Source: Cupriavidus taiwanensis (GTDB lineage: Bacteria; Pseudomonadota; Gammaproteobacteria; Burkholderiales; Burkholderiaceae). From it: 64,000 nucleotides of DNA. The notes beneath the pieces were generated by a model. That model searched no databases. It saw only the letters and a program-made list of their open reading frames with translations, and was not told where the DNA came from. The DNA is taken from positions 372,001 through 436,000 of the forward strand of contig NZ_LT984805.1 in NCBI RefSeq assembly GCF_900250115.1, in the 5' to 3' direction. The position numbers were made by a program, and so were the translations under genes. Positions 46,798 to 55,824 of this stretch are shown piece by piece (position 1 is the stretch's first letter; each line of letters starts with the position of its first letter).

Positions 46798-47321
46798 ATA
46801 TCTTCGCTCCTTTCGCGATGCGTTTTTTGTAGCATTTGCGGGTAATTCCTAACGCAATGATGCCGACTGTCATTCTATATATTTCTGAATTTAGTATGAG
46901 ATGTCATTCGACCGTGGTGAGACACGTCATGTTAGCATGTAGTAGCATCCAGCGAAATCTATGCCACTCAGTGTAGATTGGCAAATTGTGATTGCCACTC
47001 TGCAAGTGGTGTATGAATTTTTTCGCAATGCGGTAGAATTGGAATTCAAGCCGACAATTCGCGCCATCACTTTGTTCATTTCGTGACGCGCAATTACCGG
47101 GGGTCTCGTAGGCATCGATTTGGCCCGTTTCGCACGAGGAAACTCGATAAATAGGCGCGCATTGACGCTTGTCAAGCTATGTCGCTGCTGTCGATGCCAG
47201 CATATTCGTTGTACTAGGTGAGTCGATGTTTGAGTTCTGCGTTCAACATCCAAGTGGAATCGAAAAAGCGGCTTACGCAATGCAAGATACAAAAATTCCG
47301 CACAATCCGAGAAGGTGGAAC
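46798..47321. other. AT-rich intergenic region
   Basis: 524 bases between two divergent genes, expected to carry both promoters. An overlapping minus-strand frame (46927-47382) has no recognisable content. No operator-like palindrome was picked out. Confidence 0.4.
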
Positions 47322-47777
47322 ATGACATACAACATATTAGCTTTACTGCCATCACTATTGCCCGCGGCAATAGCATGGGCAAAGAGCATGACCGACCCTG
47401 TAATTCGGAACGGGAGCGCTCTAACCGAACAAGGTCTATCGGTCGCTAGTGCCGTTGGTGTTGCTATGCCGGAACGCATCCATATCGCAATGGTCGATAG
47501 TCTCCCGATGCCCCAAGATGAAACACTACGAAACGTAGTCTGCTCAACAGGATTGTTCGGTCCGGATACGGTTGGATTGACACTGGGATACGCCATATTG
47601 ATTGCGGAAGGTCATGCTACACGGCGCTTGCTTACACATGAGTTCCGGCATGTTCATCAGTATGAAAAGGCTGGTTCAATTGAGAAATTTCTCCTTGCAT
47701 ACCTAGCCGAAATTGCGACCTTTGGCTATTTTGATGCACCGCTTGAAATTGACGCGCGCGACCACGAACTGCATTGA
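47322..47777 (+). CDS. small membrane-associated HExxH metallopeptidase-like protein
   Basis: 151-aa protein from the ATG at 47322 (MTYNILALLPSLLPAAIAWA). The frame is open further upstream, but this start gives a hydrophobic N-terminus. The key motif is RRLLTHEFRHVHQYEKAGSI: HExxH followed three residues later by Gln, then a Glu, the pattern of a zinc-dependent minimal peptidase domain. AYLAEIATFGYFDAPLEIDA follows, where acidic residues could supply the third ligand. Family not named with certainty. It stands alone, with IS4 copy 3 inserted 53 bases downstream. Activity is inferred only from the motif. Confidence 0.65.
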   Translation: MTYNILALLPSLLPAAIAWAKSMTDPVIRNGSALTEQGLSVASAVGVAMPERIHIAMVDSLPMPQDETLRNVVCSTGLFGPDTVGLTLGYAILIAEGHATRRLLTHEFRHVHQYEKAGSIEKFLLAYLAEIATFGYFDAPLEIDARDHELH

Positions 47778-47830
47778 GACGGAGATTCGCCCCTGCAGGC
47801 ATGGCGAAATAATAATGGCCACGTCTACCC

Positions 47831-49304
47831 CATTTCCTTATACGGAAGTCATGACTCTTCCCTCAGTGTTTGAATAGTGAGCGCGGCGTCCATGGTTCGC
47901 TGCATGCCGATCCAGATCGTCTTGGCGCCGGGCTCGCCATCGTTCTTCCGCCCAAGGAACCCGCCCAGGGAAGCAACCAACCGAATCATCTGATTGAGTG
48001 TGACCGGTGTCTTCGGGCGAGCTTTCTTGGAGAGCACGTATGCCCCCCGAATCTCGTCGGCATCGAAGAACAGCGACGCATCCAGATCCGGACAGGTTCT
48101 GCCCAACCGCATCAGGCGGGCAATGCGCCATGCCACCACCATATACAACGCCAAGGCCCGCTCCACACGATCCATGTGCGATAGCTGTAGCGCCTCGACC
48201 TTGCAGCCGGTCTTCAGGACATGGAAGAACATCTCGATCTCCCACCTTGCCCGATACCATTCAACAAGTTTGTTGACCGCATCAGCGTCCTGCGCTTCTC
48301 GGTTCGTCACCAATCGCCAAACCACTGGCTTGACGCCTGCGGGCGCTTCGATCTCCCTTGCCGCCACACAGGTGAACTCCGCTCCGACCAGACCCGGCAG
48401 CTTCATACGCTGGGCGCGTAGTTCCTGTTTGACCTCGCGCGCCTTCTGGCCTGCTCGCCCTGGCAAGATAAAGGTGATTTCCCCGAGTACCGGGCTGGCG
48501 TCGACGCTATCCCACAACTTGCCGCCCTCGGCCAGGTTGCGGTTGTGTTGGCTGCGGATCAACCAGTCGGCCGGTTGGCCAAGTTCCTGGGCGCGCGCCA
48601 TCAACTCGGCAATATCACCCTCGCGGTCTGTCACATACACCAGCCGTGTCTGCGGCAATAGCGCGGCTTGCTCCGCAACCCGTTCATATCCTTCAATCCA
48701 GCGTACGCTTTCCTTGATCCCGCCCCGGTTGCCATCGGCGTCCTTGGGCTCCCGAGCCCACATCCAGGCATCGATCACCCCCAGCGGCTCGCGGTCAGGC
48801 GTCACCGCGTAGGTCGGATGCAAAAACATGCCCCGCTGGGCTTCATAGGTCAACGGACCCAGCCCGTCGATCTCCTGGCCATTAAAGTTCAATTCGGTTG
48901 TATCAGCGATGCACAGCACCACCGGAAACTGCGCGGCCCTCGCTGCAGTGCGCTCCCAATGCGGCTGCATTACGTCCCGCCAATCGATCTGCTCATTGCC
49001 GAGAAACCGATATGCCGCGATGGTTTGCGACCAGTCATCGCATGCGCCGGGGATGCTCGCCGTCGGCAGAGCCGCAAACCGCTTGAGCAGCTCCTTGGCG
49101 CGCCGATCCCGCCCCGGATCACCAAGATCCAGACTCTCGAATTCCTCGTCCACCCATGCCCCCGACTCGTTGCTCATTGCTGCGCGAAAATCCGAGAGTA
49201 AACGCGAGTCTGGCGAAGTTAACAACCCCCTTACCTCGAAATTCCCGGGACTTCAAGCTCCAAGCCTCGCCGCGGAGACGGTCCTACTTCCGTATAAGGG
49301 GATG
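47831..49304. mobile_element. IS4-family element, copy 3 (1474 bp, intact)
   Basis: Terminal repeats CATTTCCTTATACGGAAGT and the complement of CATCCCCTTATACGGAAGT, minus orientation. It is the reference copy for the two defective ones. No matching 9-bp duplication (GTCTACCC side against CCTCAAAAG), so it may be a recombination product. Confidence 0.9.
47849..49225 (-). CDS. IS4-family transposase (copy 3)
   Basis: Full 458-aa DDE transposase. Seen: catalytic Asp in VLCIADTTELNF, Asp in VYVTDREGDIAEL, and the IS4-typical Y-(2)-R-(3)-E-(6)-K signature in EWYRARWEIEMFFHVLK. The C-terminus is GMQRTMDAALTIQTLREES. The start may be 49225 or the Met in MSNESGAWVD. It is the only intact one of three copies. 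Confidence 0.92.
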   Translation of the reverse strand: MLTSPDSRLLSDFRAAMSNESGAWVDEEFESLDLGDPGRDRRAKELLKRFAALPTASIPGACDDWSQTIAAYRFLGNEQIDWRDVMQPHWERTAARAAQFPVVLCIADTTELNFNGQEIDGLGPLTYEAQRGMFLHPTYAVTPDREPLGVIDAWMWAREPKDADGNRGGIKESVRWIEGYERVAEQAALLPQTRLVYVTDREGDIAELMARAQELGQPADWLIRSQHNRNLAEGGKLWDSVDASPVLGEITFILPGRAGQKAREVKQELRAQRMKLPGLVGAEFTCVAAREIEAPAGVKPVVWRLVTNREAQDADAVNKLVEWYRARWEIEMFFHVLKTGCKVEALQLSHMDRVERALALYMVVAWRIARLMRLGRTCPDLDASLFFDADEIRGAYVLSKKARPKTPVTLNQMIRLVASLGGFLGRKNDGEPGAKTIWIGMQRTMDAALTIQTLREES

Positions 49305-49339
49305 CCTCAAAAGACCGCTTTCTCTCTTTGGAGCACACT

Positions 49340-49852
49340 ATGATCGAATCCCTTAAACAAAGCGGTACGAAACGCACATGGCGTCGCATTCGCGTGAGGG
49401 GCAGCTGGCTGCCAGACCATGCCTTTGTGTGGGCGTATTGGAACGGCACCATGTGGAACGGCTTTACTGTCCCGATGTTTACCAGCCAGGACGCCAGCAA
49501 TCTCTGTGCGGTGATGCCGAGCCTCGTGTACGTTGAGGCTCGCCAAGTCTTTGCTTTTCCTTTGCTGTGCCGTCTTCGCTTGCTGCGCCGCCCAGCCGAC
49601 CTCGCCGAATACCTGTCGGGGTTTCGAAGCGCTGTGGCTGGATATTGCCGGAACTGTCACGGTCGTCCGGGTCCGCCCAGTCACGATTGCGGAGAGCGGC
49701 GGCATGATGTCCGCGAAAGGCCAACACCATTTGTCAAAGCTAAATTGAAATCTATGGTCAGCCCGATCTTTGCAAGGTTGAGGTCGATGATCTGTGGCTT
49801 GCCTAAATCTATCCAGAGTCTGCTTGGAGATTGCTCTCCCGCTCCACGATGA
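49340..49852 (+). pseudogene. unknown protein, probably frameshifted
   Basis: The first 60 or so residues look like genuine protein (MIESLKQSGTKRTWRRIRVR, GSWLPDHAFVWAYWNGTMWN, GFTVPMFTSQDASNLCAVMP). Later residues become Arg/Cys-rich while another frame (RGFEALWLDIAGTVTVVRV) looks more natural, so a shift near 49560-49610 is likely. It reminds me of plasmid-borne proteins of unknown function. The 3' end runs into an ISNCY-type terminal repeat at about 49735. Confidence 0.4.
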
Positions 49853-50002
49853 AAGTCGCGCCCGGTAGTATTAAAAATGTCCGCACTTTGTGGTAGCTAT
49901 ACAATTTGTCAGGGTGTCCACCGGGCCACTGGGCCGTTGGGTCATCAATGTCAACGTCGCAAAGCCTGAATTAACAAATAATCCTGCGCGGTCAGCCCAC
50001 CT
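49853..50002. other. short region without gene
   Basis: Nothing recognisable lies between the frameshifted protein and the IS110 relic. Confidence 0.3.
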
Positions 50003-50440
50003 TCAGCTCGCCGCGGCCACGGGGATTTGGTAATCACTGCGGCGGTACAGCAACGCCCACGCTATGCTTGCAAGCTTATTGGCCAAGGCACACGCGACGA
50101 CGTTTGGATGGCGCCGTACGAGCATCTTCCGAAGCCAATCCCCAAGCCCATCCGTTCGTCGATGAAGACGTGTCATTACAGAGCATGCGCATTGAATCAG
50201 CAGGCAACGTATGCTTTTGTCGCCTCGCTTACTGATACCGAGCAGAGCCGGGCGACCGCCAGTACTGTATTGCCGCGGCACTAGCCTTATCGATGCGGCA
50301 ATGTCACGCCCGGAGCGAGAATTCTTTGCATCCCCCAGTTCAGCGGCCAACAAGCTGTCGGTAATGGCTCCAATGCCCGGGATGGCAAGCAGGCGCAGAG
50401 CGTTGTCGTCTTCCTTAAGCTGCTGCGACAGTTCCGCTTG
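50003..50440 (-). pseudogene. IS110-family transposase C-terminal remnant
   Basis: The minus strand reads LAAELGDAKNSRSGRDIAAS, GRPALLGISKRGDKSIRCLL, and VVACALANKLASIAWALL. This is the C-terminal half of an IS110 transposase. It differs from the two other IS110 relics in the window. It starts abruptly where the ISNCY fragment ends. Confidence 0.8.
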
Positions 50441-50838
50441 ACCTGGTCGTCAAGGCACTTGAGCGGGACCCAGAAACCAGCGTCGATCATGATCCGGCGC
50501 ACCGTCTCGGTGGCCAGGTCGATGCCATGGCGCTCGCGCAGCTTCTCGGCGGCGAGCGTCGGGCCGAAGTCGGCGTAGCTGCCGCGAATCAGGCCGCGCA
50601 CGCGGGACTCCAGCCCCGACGGCAGCTGGCGGTTGCTGTCACGGCCGCGCTTACGCGAGCCCAGGCCACTCGGACCATCCTCGCGGTAGCGCAGCACCAG
50701 CCGTTCCACCTGGCGCCGCGACAAGCCGAGCTTCTCGGCGGCGCGCCAGACCGCCAGGCCATGGTCGACCACGGCCTGAATCACCTTGAGCCGATCGAGT
50801 TCGCGCATCGTCGTCGTGATGGTCTCGGGCTTGCGCAT
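50440..50838 (-). pseudogene. ISNCY-type transposase, N-terminal fragment
   Basis: From ATG 50838 (MRKPETITTTMRELDRLKVI) it encodes the helix-turn-helix region AVWRAAEKLGLSRRQVERLV, KRGRDSNRQLPSGLESRVRG and LRERHGIDLATETVRRIMID, to about FWVPLK. It then fuses into the IS110 remnant. It is clearly related to the intact transposase at 51107-52477 but a different element. Confidence 0.82.
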
Positions 50839-50949
50839 CGCGGCCTCCAGTCTCGGACAGACGGAAAGCCGCCAGCATGCCAGCCTGGGCAAGGGGGTAC
50901 GTCATTTCTATTTGGCTCAAATGCGACATTACTATTTGGGGCCAACACG

Positions 50950-51004
50950 TGCTGTCAAAGCTAAATTGAAATGTCCGGTCTCTGGCTAAGTTGAAATGTC
51001 CGGT
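50950..51004. repeat. ISNCY terminal direct repeats
   Basis: Two near-copies of GCTAA(A/G)TTGAAATGTCCGGT, at about 50957 and 50984, lie just downstream of the intact ISNCY transposase gene and probably form the element's end and a transposase-binding site. The motif TGTCAAAGCTAAATTGAAAT recurs at about 49735 as an isolated relic. Confidence 0.6.
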
Positions 51005-51106
51005 TGATCGGCTATTGGGGTGAGCGTAGGGCGGTAGTGCTGTCCTGACGTGACTGAGTCCAAGCCGTGCTGCCTGAGCCCTGTTGAACTGCCAGCGCAA
51101 GCTGAA

Positions 51107-52477
51107 TCAGTTTTCCGTTCCGTTAAGCGGCCACGGCTGCTCCTGCAGCCTTTGCAACGCTTCCAACATATCGTTCTGGCCGAGCGACCGCTGCGATTTC
51201 TTGCCGGGCGGCCGTCCACGCTTGCGCGGAACCCCCTCCGTGCCAGGCACAGAGAGCGAACGCGTGTTATCGCGCTTCTCCTGCACGTATTGCGCCAACT
51301 GCAGCACATGTCCCAGGCGCTTGTTGTCCACGATCGCGCCCTGGTCCACTTCCGACAGCCGGTCATAGGTGGTGTAGGGCAGGGCGGCGCCATTAGCCCG
51401 CGGCTCGATCCTGCCATCTGGGTAGTGATAGACGTCGATGTAGCAGCCAGCCAGCTTGCGATGCTCCGGCGGGTCCGCCAGCAGGTAGAGCATCTTGTCG
51501 TACTGGATCGTCAGGCTCTTGGACACGCAGCGTGGCTCGCGCCACGCGAAGATCAGATCCAGATTCTCGTCCGGTCGCAGCGGTCGATGGGCGTTGTGGT
51601 TGTTGCGCGGCACCTTGGCAAAGCGCGCGTTGTAGTCGGCGATGAACTCCGCCATGAAGCCATTGGCCGCCTCCATGGTGCTGATGCCACGCAGGCGCAG
51701 CTCCTTGACCAGCCGGTCCTGCAAGGTCAGGTGTGTCCGTTCCACGCGGCCTTTTGCCTGGCTGCTGTTGGCGCAGATGCCTTCGATGTTCAGTTCGAAC
51801 AAGGCCCGCGCAAACTGCGTATGGCCGTCGCCGCTAGTTGCTCCTTGCTTGTTGACCCGGAAAACGCTGGCCTTGTCACTGTAAAACGCCACCGGCTTGC
51901 CGTGGCGCTCCAGGTAGGCGCGGGTCGCCGCGAAGTACGTGAACGTGGCCTCCGAATGGGTAAAGCGCAGCTCCATGATCCGGCTGGTGGCGTCGTCGAC
52001 ATAAACGAGCAGCGTGCAGGCAGGCGCGCGTTCCTCAAACCAGCGGTGATCGCAGCCATCAATCTGAATCAGTTCGCCATAGCAGGCGCGCCGATTACGA
52101 GGCTGATAGACCTTGAGCGGGCGCTGTTTGCGCGGTACCCACAGGCCGGCAACCATCATCAGCCGCCGGACCGTTTCCTTCGCCAGAGTGAGCCCGTGTG
52201 CTTCGCGCAGCTTCTCGGCCGCCAGGGTCGGGCCGAAGTCGGCATAGTGTTCCCGGATCAGGCCGAGCGCTGCGGCTTCGCGCTCGCCAGACAGACGGTT
52301 GTTGCTGGGTCGGCCGCGCTTGCGCGAGACCAGCCCGGCTGGGCCTTCCAGCCGGTAGCGCTCCAGTAACCGCCGCAGCTGCCGGTCAGTGATCTCCAAT
52401 CGTTCGGCGGCCACGCCAGGCCGCAACTGACCATCCATGACCGCCTGGACGGTCTTGAGCCTGTCAATCTCGCGCAT
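51107..52477 (-). CDS. ISNCY-family transposase
   Basis: 456 aa from the ATG at 52477 (MREIDRLKTVQAVMDGQLRP). The frame extends six codons into the neighbouring IS. Seen: two N-terminal helix-turn-helix units (GVAAERLEITDRQLRRLLER and LREAHGLTLAKETVRRLMM) and an integrase-like core with Asp in LIQIDGCDHRWF, Asp in AFYSDKASVF and Glu in AKGRVERTHLTLQDRL. The C-terminal tail is basic (RKRGRPPGKKSQRSLGQ). Intact, but its upstream end abuts the IS427-type element, so its promoter and one terminus are probably gone. Confidence 0.88.
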   Translation of the reverse strand: MREIDRLKTVQAVMDGQLRPGVAAERLEITDRQLRRLLERYRLEGPAGLVSRKRGRPSNNRLSGEREAAALGLIREHYADFGPTLAAEKLREAHGLTLAKETVRRLMMVAGLWVPRKQRPLKVYQPRNRRACYGELIQIDGCDHRWFEERAPACTLLVYVDDATSRIMELRFTHSEATFTYFAATRAYLERHGKPVAFYSDKASVFRVNKQGATSGDGHTQFARALFELNIEGICANSSQAKGRVERTHLTLQDRLVKELRLRGISTMEAANGFMAEFIADYNARFAKVPRNNHNAHRPLRPDENLDLIFAWREPRCVSKSLTIQYDKMLYLLADPPEHRKLAGCYIDVYHYPDGRIEPRANGAALPYTTYDRLSEVDQGAIVDNKRLGHVLQLAQYVQEKRDNTRSLSVPGTEGVPRKRGRPPGKKSQRSLGQNDMLEALQRLQEQPWPLNGTEN

Positions 52478-52483
52478 GCTTAG

Positions 52484-53341
52484 AGACCGTTTCAAAAAGA
52501 CCCCGAGGGGGCTGTTAACCTTTTCGGCAAGCTGTTAACCTTGGCCATCTGAACGATGGGAACCGAGGGGATGAGCGCGCCGATCATCGATGACGAGCTG
52601 TGGGCACTGATCGAACCTTTGCTGCCGCCGCCGAAGCCGCGACGCAAGAAATATCCAGGCCGCCTTCCGGTTTCGGATCGAGCTGCGCTGAACGGCATCT
52701 TGTTCGTGTTCAAGACCAGCATACGCTGGTGCGACCTGTCGACCAAGTTGGGATTCGGTTCGGGTCCGACCTGCTGGAGGCGCTTGCGCGACTGGCAGAA
52801 GGCTGGCGTGTGGAAGCGATTGCACGAACTATTGCTGGCGAAGCTTCGCGAGGCCCACGAACTCGATTTCTCACGAGTAGCCGTCGATTCATCGTCGGTG
52901 CGAGCCGTTGGGGCGGGCGAAAAACTGGCCCGAACCCCACGGATCGCTCGCGACCAGGTTCCAAGCACCACATCCTCGTCGATGCAAATGGCGTCCCAAT
53001 CAGCGCAATCCTGACCGGGGCGAATCGCAACGACGTCACCCAATTGCTGCCGCTCGTCGACGCGATCCCGCCCATTCGCGGCGTGCGCGGCCGACCGCTT
53101 CAGAAGCCAAAAGTCATCTACGCAGACCGAGGCTATGACTCCGAGCCACATCGTCAGCGGCTTCGCGAGCGCGGCATCAAGCCGGTGCTTGCCAAACGCC
53201 GGACTGAGCACGGTAGTGGTCTGGGCAAGTTCCGCTGGGTTGTCGAACGTACCCAAGCGTGGCTTCACAACTTTCGTCGTCTTCGCATTCGCTTCGAACG
53301 TCGAGCTGACATTCATGAAGCGCTCCTCAAGTTCGGCTGAA
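52484..53341. mobile_element. IS5-family (IS427-type) element, right end not found
   Basis: The left end begins near 52484 with GAGACCGTTTCAAAAAG, typical of this subgroup. The complementary right end was not found after the transposase stop at 53340, so the element is probably cut there. It separates the ISNCY gene from the monooxygenase operon. Confidence 0.65.
52571..53340 (+). CDS. IS427-type transposase in two overlapping frames
   Basis: The first frame starts MSAPIIDDELWALIEPLLPP and runs through RRKKYPGRLPVSDRAALNGI and FSRVAVDSSSVRAVGAGEKL, ending near 53012. The second frame takes over at the A5 run in GCGAAAAACTGG (about 52918) and gives TGPNPTDRSRPGSKHHILVD, KVIYADRGYDSEPHRQRL and FRWVVERTQAWLHNFRRL. 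The catalytic Asp, Asp, Glu are thus split between frames. Elements of this subgroup commonly use a programmed -1 shift at such A runs, so this is likely the normal state rather than damage. Confidence 0.8.
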
Positions 53342-53657
53342 TTCGATGCACCTGGTATTTCCAGTAGGCGTCCATGGTTGGGCCGAATGAGTCTTTCCCC
53401 TTGTCCCAGTGGTGGATTTTGATGCCTTCGTAGGTGTCGTAGGGAAATCCACAAGGAACTGGCACCTTGTTGCGACGCCCAGATCCGGGCCTCGAAATCC
53501 AATGGAGTACCCGCCATTCCTTACGCTCCCACTGCTTTGCAGTGCAGCATGACTATATCGCCATGCCCGCTGGCATTACATTTGCACAAGGGAATGCGCT
53601 CCGGATCTGCGGCCTTTCGCAACCGGGACTGCAAAGCAAGAAGGACATGACATCCAC
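53342..53657. other. region upstream of the monooxygenase operon
   Basis: Must contain the operon promoter, but no sigma-54 or other consensus could be defended. The minus strand at 53341-53505 has a protein-like frame without start (KVPVPCGFPYDTYEGIKIHH, then WDKGKDSFGPTMDAYWKYQV) ended by the IS junction. It may be the tail of an unrelated truncated gene. Confidence 0.4.
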
Positions 53658-53658
53658 C

Positions 53659-53664
53659 AAGGAG
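53659..53664 (+). promoter_or_regulatory. ribosome-binding site of tmoA
   Basis: AAGGAG lies 8 bases before the ATG at 53673 (MALLERAAWYDIARTTNWTP). It fixes the true start upstream of the frameshift, although the longest open frame begins later in a different frame. Confidence 0.75.
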
Positions 53665-53672
53665 AATATCCC

Positions 53673-55177
53673 ATGGCGCTTTTGGAACGCGCAGCGTGGT
53701 ACGACATTGCCCGCACAACGAACTGGACGCCGACGTACGTCGCCGAGTCCGACCTTTTCCCGGAGGTCATGGCAGGGCACAGGGCGTGCCCATGGAAGTC
53801 TGGGAAACCTATGACGAGCCCTACAAGACATCGTATCCAGAATATGTCCGCATTCAGCGCGACAAGGACGCTGGCGCCTACTCCGTGAAGGCCGCGCTGG
53901 AGCGCAGCCGCATGTTCGAGAACGCCGATCCCGGCTGGCTGTCTATCCTGAAGGCACATTACGGCGCCATCGCGCTCGGCGAATACGCAGCGATGAGCGC
54001 CGAGGCACGAATGGCCCGCTTCGGCCGCGCGCCAGGGATGCGCAACATGGCGACGTTTGGCATGCTTGACGAGAACCGTCACGGGCAATTGCAACTCTAC
54101 TTTCCGCACGACTACTGCCCAAAGGATCGTCAGTTTGACTGGGCGCACAAGGCCTATCACACCAACGAATGGGCCGCGATCGCTGCCCGCAGTACCTTCG
54201 ACGACCTATTCATGTCGCGCAGCGCGATCGAGATCGCCGTGATGCTTACGTTTGCCTTCGAAACCGGTTTCACCAACATGCAGTTCCTCGGGCTGGCGGC
54301 CGATGCGGCGGAAGCCGGCGACTTTACGTTCGCCAGCCTCATTTCAAGCATCCAGACGGACGAGTCACGGCACGCGCAGATCGGCGGCCCGGCACTGCAG
54401 ATCCTGCTGGCCAACGGGCGCAAGGAGCAGGCGCAGCAGCTCGTGGACGTGGCCATTGCACGCGCATGGCGCCTGTTCTCCCTGCTGACCGGCACGTCGA
54501 TGGACTACGCTACGCCGCTGCAGCATCGCAAGGAGTCATTCAAGGCGTTCGTGACGGAATGGATCGTCGGCCAGTTCGAGCGCACCCTGATAGACCTCGG
54601 TCTCGACCTGCCCTGGTACTGGGACCAGATGATCAATGAGTTCGACTACCAGCACCATGCTTACCAGCTGAGCATCTGGTTCTGGAGGCCAACCATCTGG
54701 TGGAATCCGGCCGCCGGCATGACGCCGGACTGCCGTGATTGGCTCGAAGAAAAGTATTCCGGCTGGAATGACACGTTTGGCAAGGCCTGGGACGTCATCA
54801 TCGACAACCTGCTCGCGGGCAGGAAGGAGCTCACCGTCCCCGAGACGTTGCCCATTGTGTGCAACATGAGCCAGTTGCCAATCTGCGCGGTGCCGGGCAG
54901 TGGCTGGAACGTCAGGGATTATCCGCTCGAGTACAACGGCCGCACGTACCACTTCAATTCCGAGATCGACCGTTGGGTTTTCCAACAGGACCCCGTGCGT
55001 TACCGCGACCACCTGACCCTGGTCGACCGTTTCCTCGCCGGGCACATCCAGCCGCCCGACCTGGGGGGGGCACTCCTGTACATGAACCTCGCCCCCGGCG
55101 AGATTGGCGACGACGCACACCATTGCGCATGGGTGGCGGCATACCGCCGCCAGCGCGAACAGAACAAGACCGCCTGA
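53673..55177 (+). pseudogene. tmoA: toluene-4-monooxygenase-type hydroxylase alpha subunit, one frameshift
   Basis: Large diiron subunit of a four-component monooxygenase that hydroxylates toluene or benzene. After WTPTYVAESDLFPEVMAGHR the frame is lost at the G run 53782-53784. One extra G restores VPMEVWETYDEPYKTSYPEY and a 501-aa protein, the family length. Diiron ligands by alignment from memory: Glu in AIALGEYAA, Glu and His in MLDENRHGQ, Glu in FAFETGFTNM (with the conserved Thr), Glu and His in QTDESRHAQ. Active-site positions matching Ile100, Gly103 and Ala107 of TmoA (GAIALGEYAA) are unchanged, which favours para-hydroxylation. Followed by tmoB after 24 bases. Whether the shift is real or an error is open; if real the operon is dead. 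Confidence 0.9.
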
Positions 55178-55201
55178 TGCGGCCATCAGATGGATAATGA
55201 C

Positions 55202-55462
55202 ATGGCACTGTTTCCAGTGATTTCGAATTTTCAATACGACTTCGTGCTGCAGCTCGTCGCCGTCGATACGGAGAACTCGATGGACGAGGTAGCGGCGGCC
55301 GCCGCGCACCATTCAGTCGGCCGTCGCGTAGCGCCTCAGCCCGGCAAGGTCTTGCGGGTGCGGCGCCAGGGGAGCGACCATTTCTATCCCCGCGACGCCC
55401 GGCTCGGCGACACCGATATCAAGCCGATGGAGTCACTCGAATTCATTTTTTGCGATGCATAA
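55202..55462 (+). CDS. tmoB: toluene monooxygenase gamma subunit
   Basis: 86-aa small hydroxylase subunit from ATG 55202 (MALFPVISNFQYDFVLQLVA). The open frame starts four codons earlier, but MALFPV matches the family start. Signatures: VDTENSMDEVAAAAAHHSVG, RRVAPQPGKVLRVRR and FYPRDARLGDTDIKPMESLE. It has a ubiquitin-like fold in known structures and binds the alpha subunit. Its stop overlaps the tmoC start (ATGCATAA), so translation is coupled. Confidence 0.9.
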   Translation: MALFPVISNFQYDFVLQLVAVDTENSMDEVAAAAAHHSVGRRVAPQPGKVLRVRRQGSDHFYPRDARLGDTDIKPMESLEFIFCDA

Positions 55463-55805
55463 GGACACCAAAAATTTCCAGACAGTCTCCACACTCGACG
55501 AGCTGTGGGAAGGCGACATGGCCGAGGTCGTGGTGGACAGCCACGTCATCGTACTTGTCCGCCCACGAAGCGGCACGCCACGCGCATTCCAAGGCATCTG
55601 CCCGCACCAGGACATTCCGCTCGTAGAGGGAAATTTCGACGGGCGCGTACTGATGTGCCGGGCCCACCAGTGGACATTCGACGCCAACACAGGCAGGGGC
55701 ATCAACCCCAGTGGATCCCGTCTCGCAGAGTATGCCATCAGGGTAGATGGTGACGACATACTTATCGCTGTCGAAGGCGTCGAACCACTGTTCGCCAATT
55801 GCTGA
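55455..55805 (+). CDS. tmoC: Rieske [2Fe-2S] ferredoxin of the monooxygenase
   Basis: 116-aa electron carrier passing electrons from the reductase TmoF to the diiron hydroxylase. The Rieske ligands are visible: Cys49 and His51 in GICPHQDIPL, Cys68 and His71 in LMCRAHQWTFD, the same 19-residue cysteine spacing as in T4moC. Other family features: DELWEGDMAEVVVD, GRGINPSGSRLAEYAI and a C-terminal strand pair. The 8-base overlap with tmoB supports this start. Intact. Confidence 0.93.
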   Translation: MHKDTKNFQTVSTLDELWEGDMAEVVVDSHVIVLVRPRSGTPRAFQGICPHQDIPLVEGNFDGRVLMCRAHQWTFDANTGRGINPSGSRLAEYAIRVDGDDILIAVEGVEPLFANC

Positions 55806-55824
55806 TATTGCAAAGGAATCGATC

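Noticed and set aside
51050..52369. 439-aa plus-strand frame opposite the ISNCY transposase
   Set aside because: Antisense shadow of an intact transposase gene with all catalytic motifs on the other strand.
54536..55312. 258-aa minus-strand frame opposite tmoA and tmoB
   Set aside because: Antisense to well-supported subunits; no recognisable domain.
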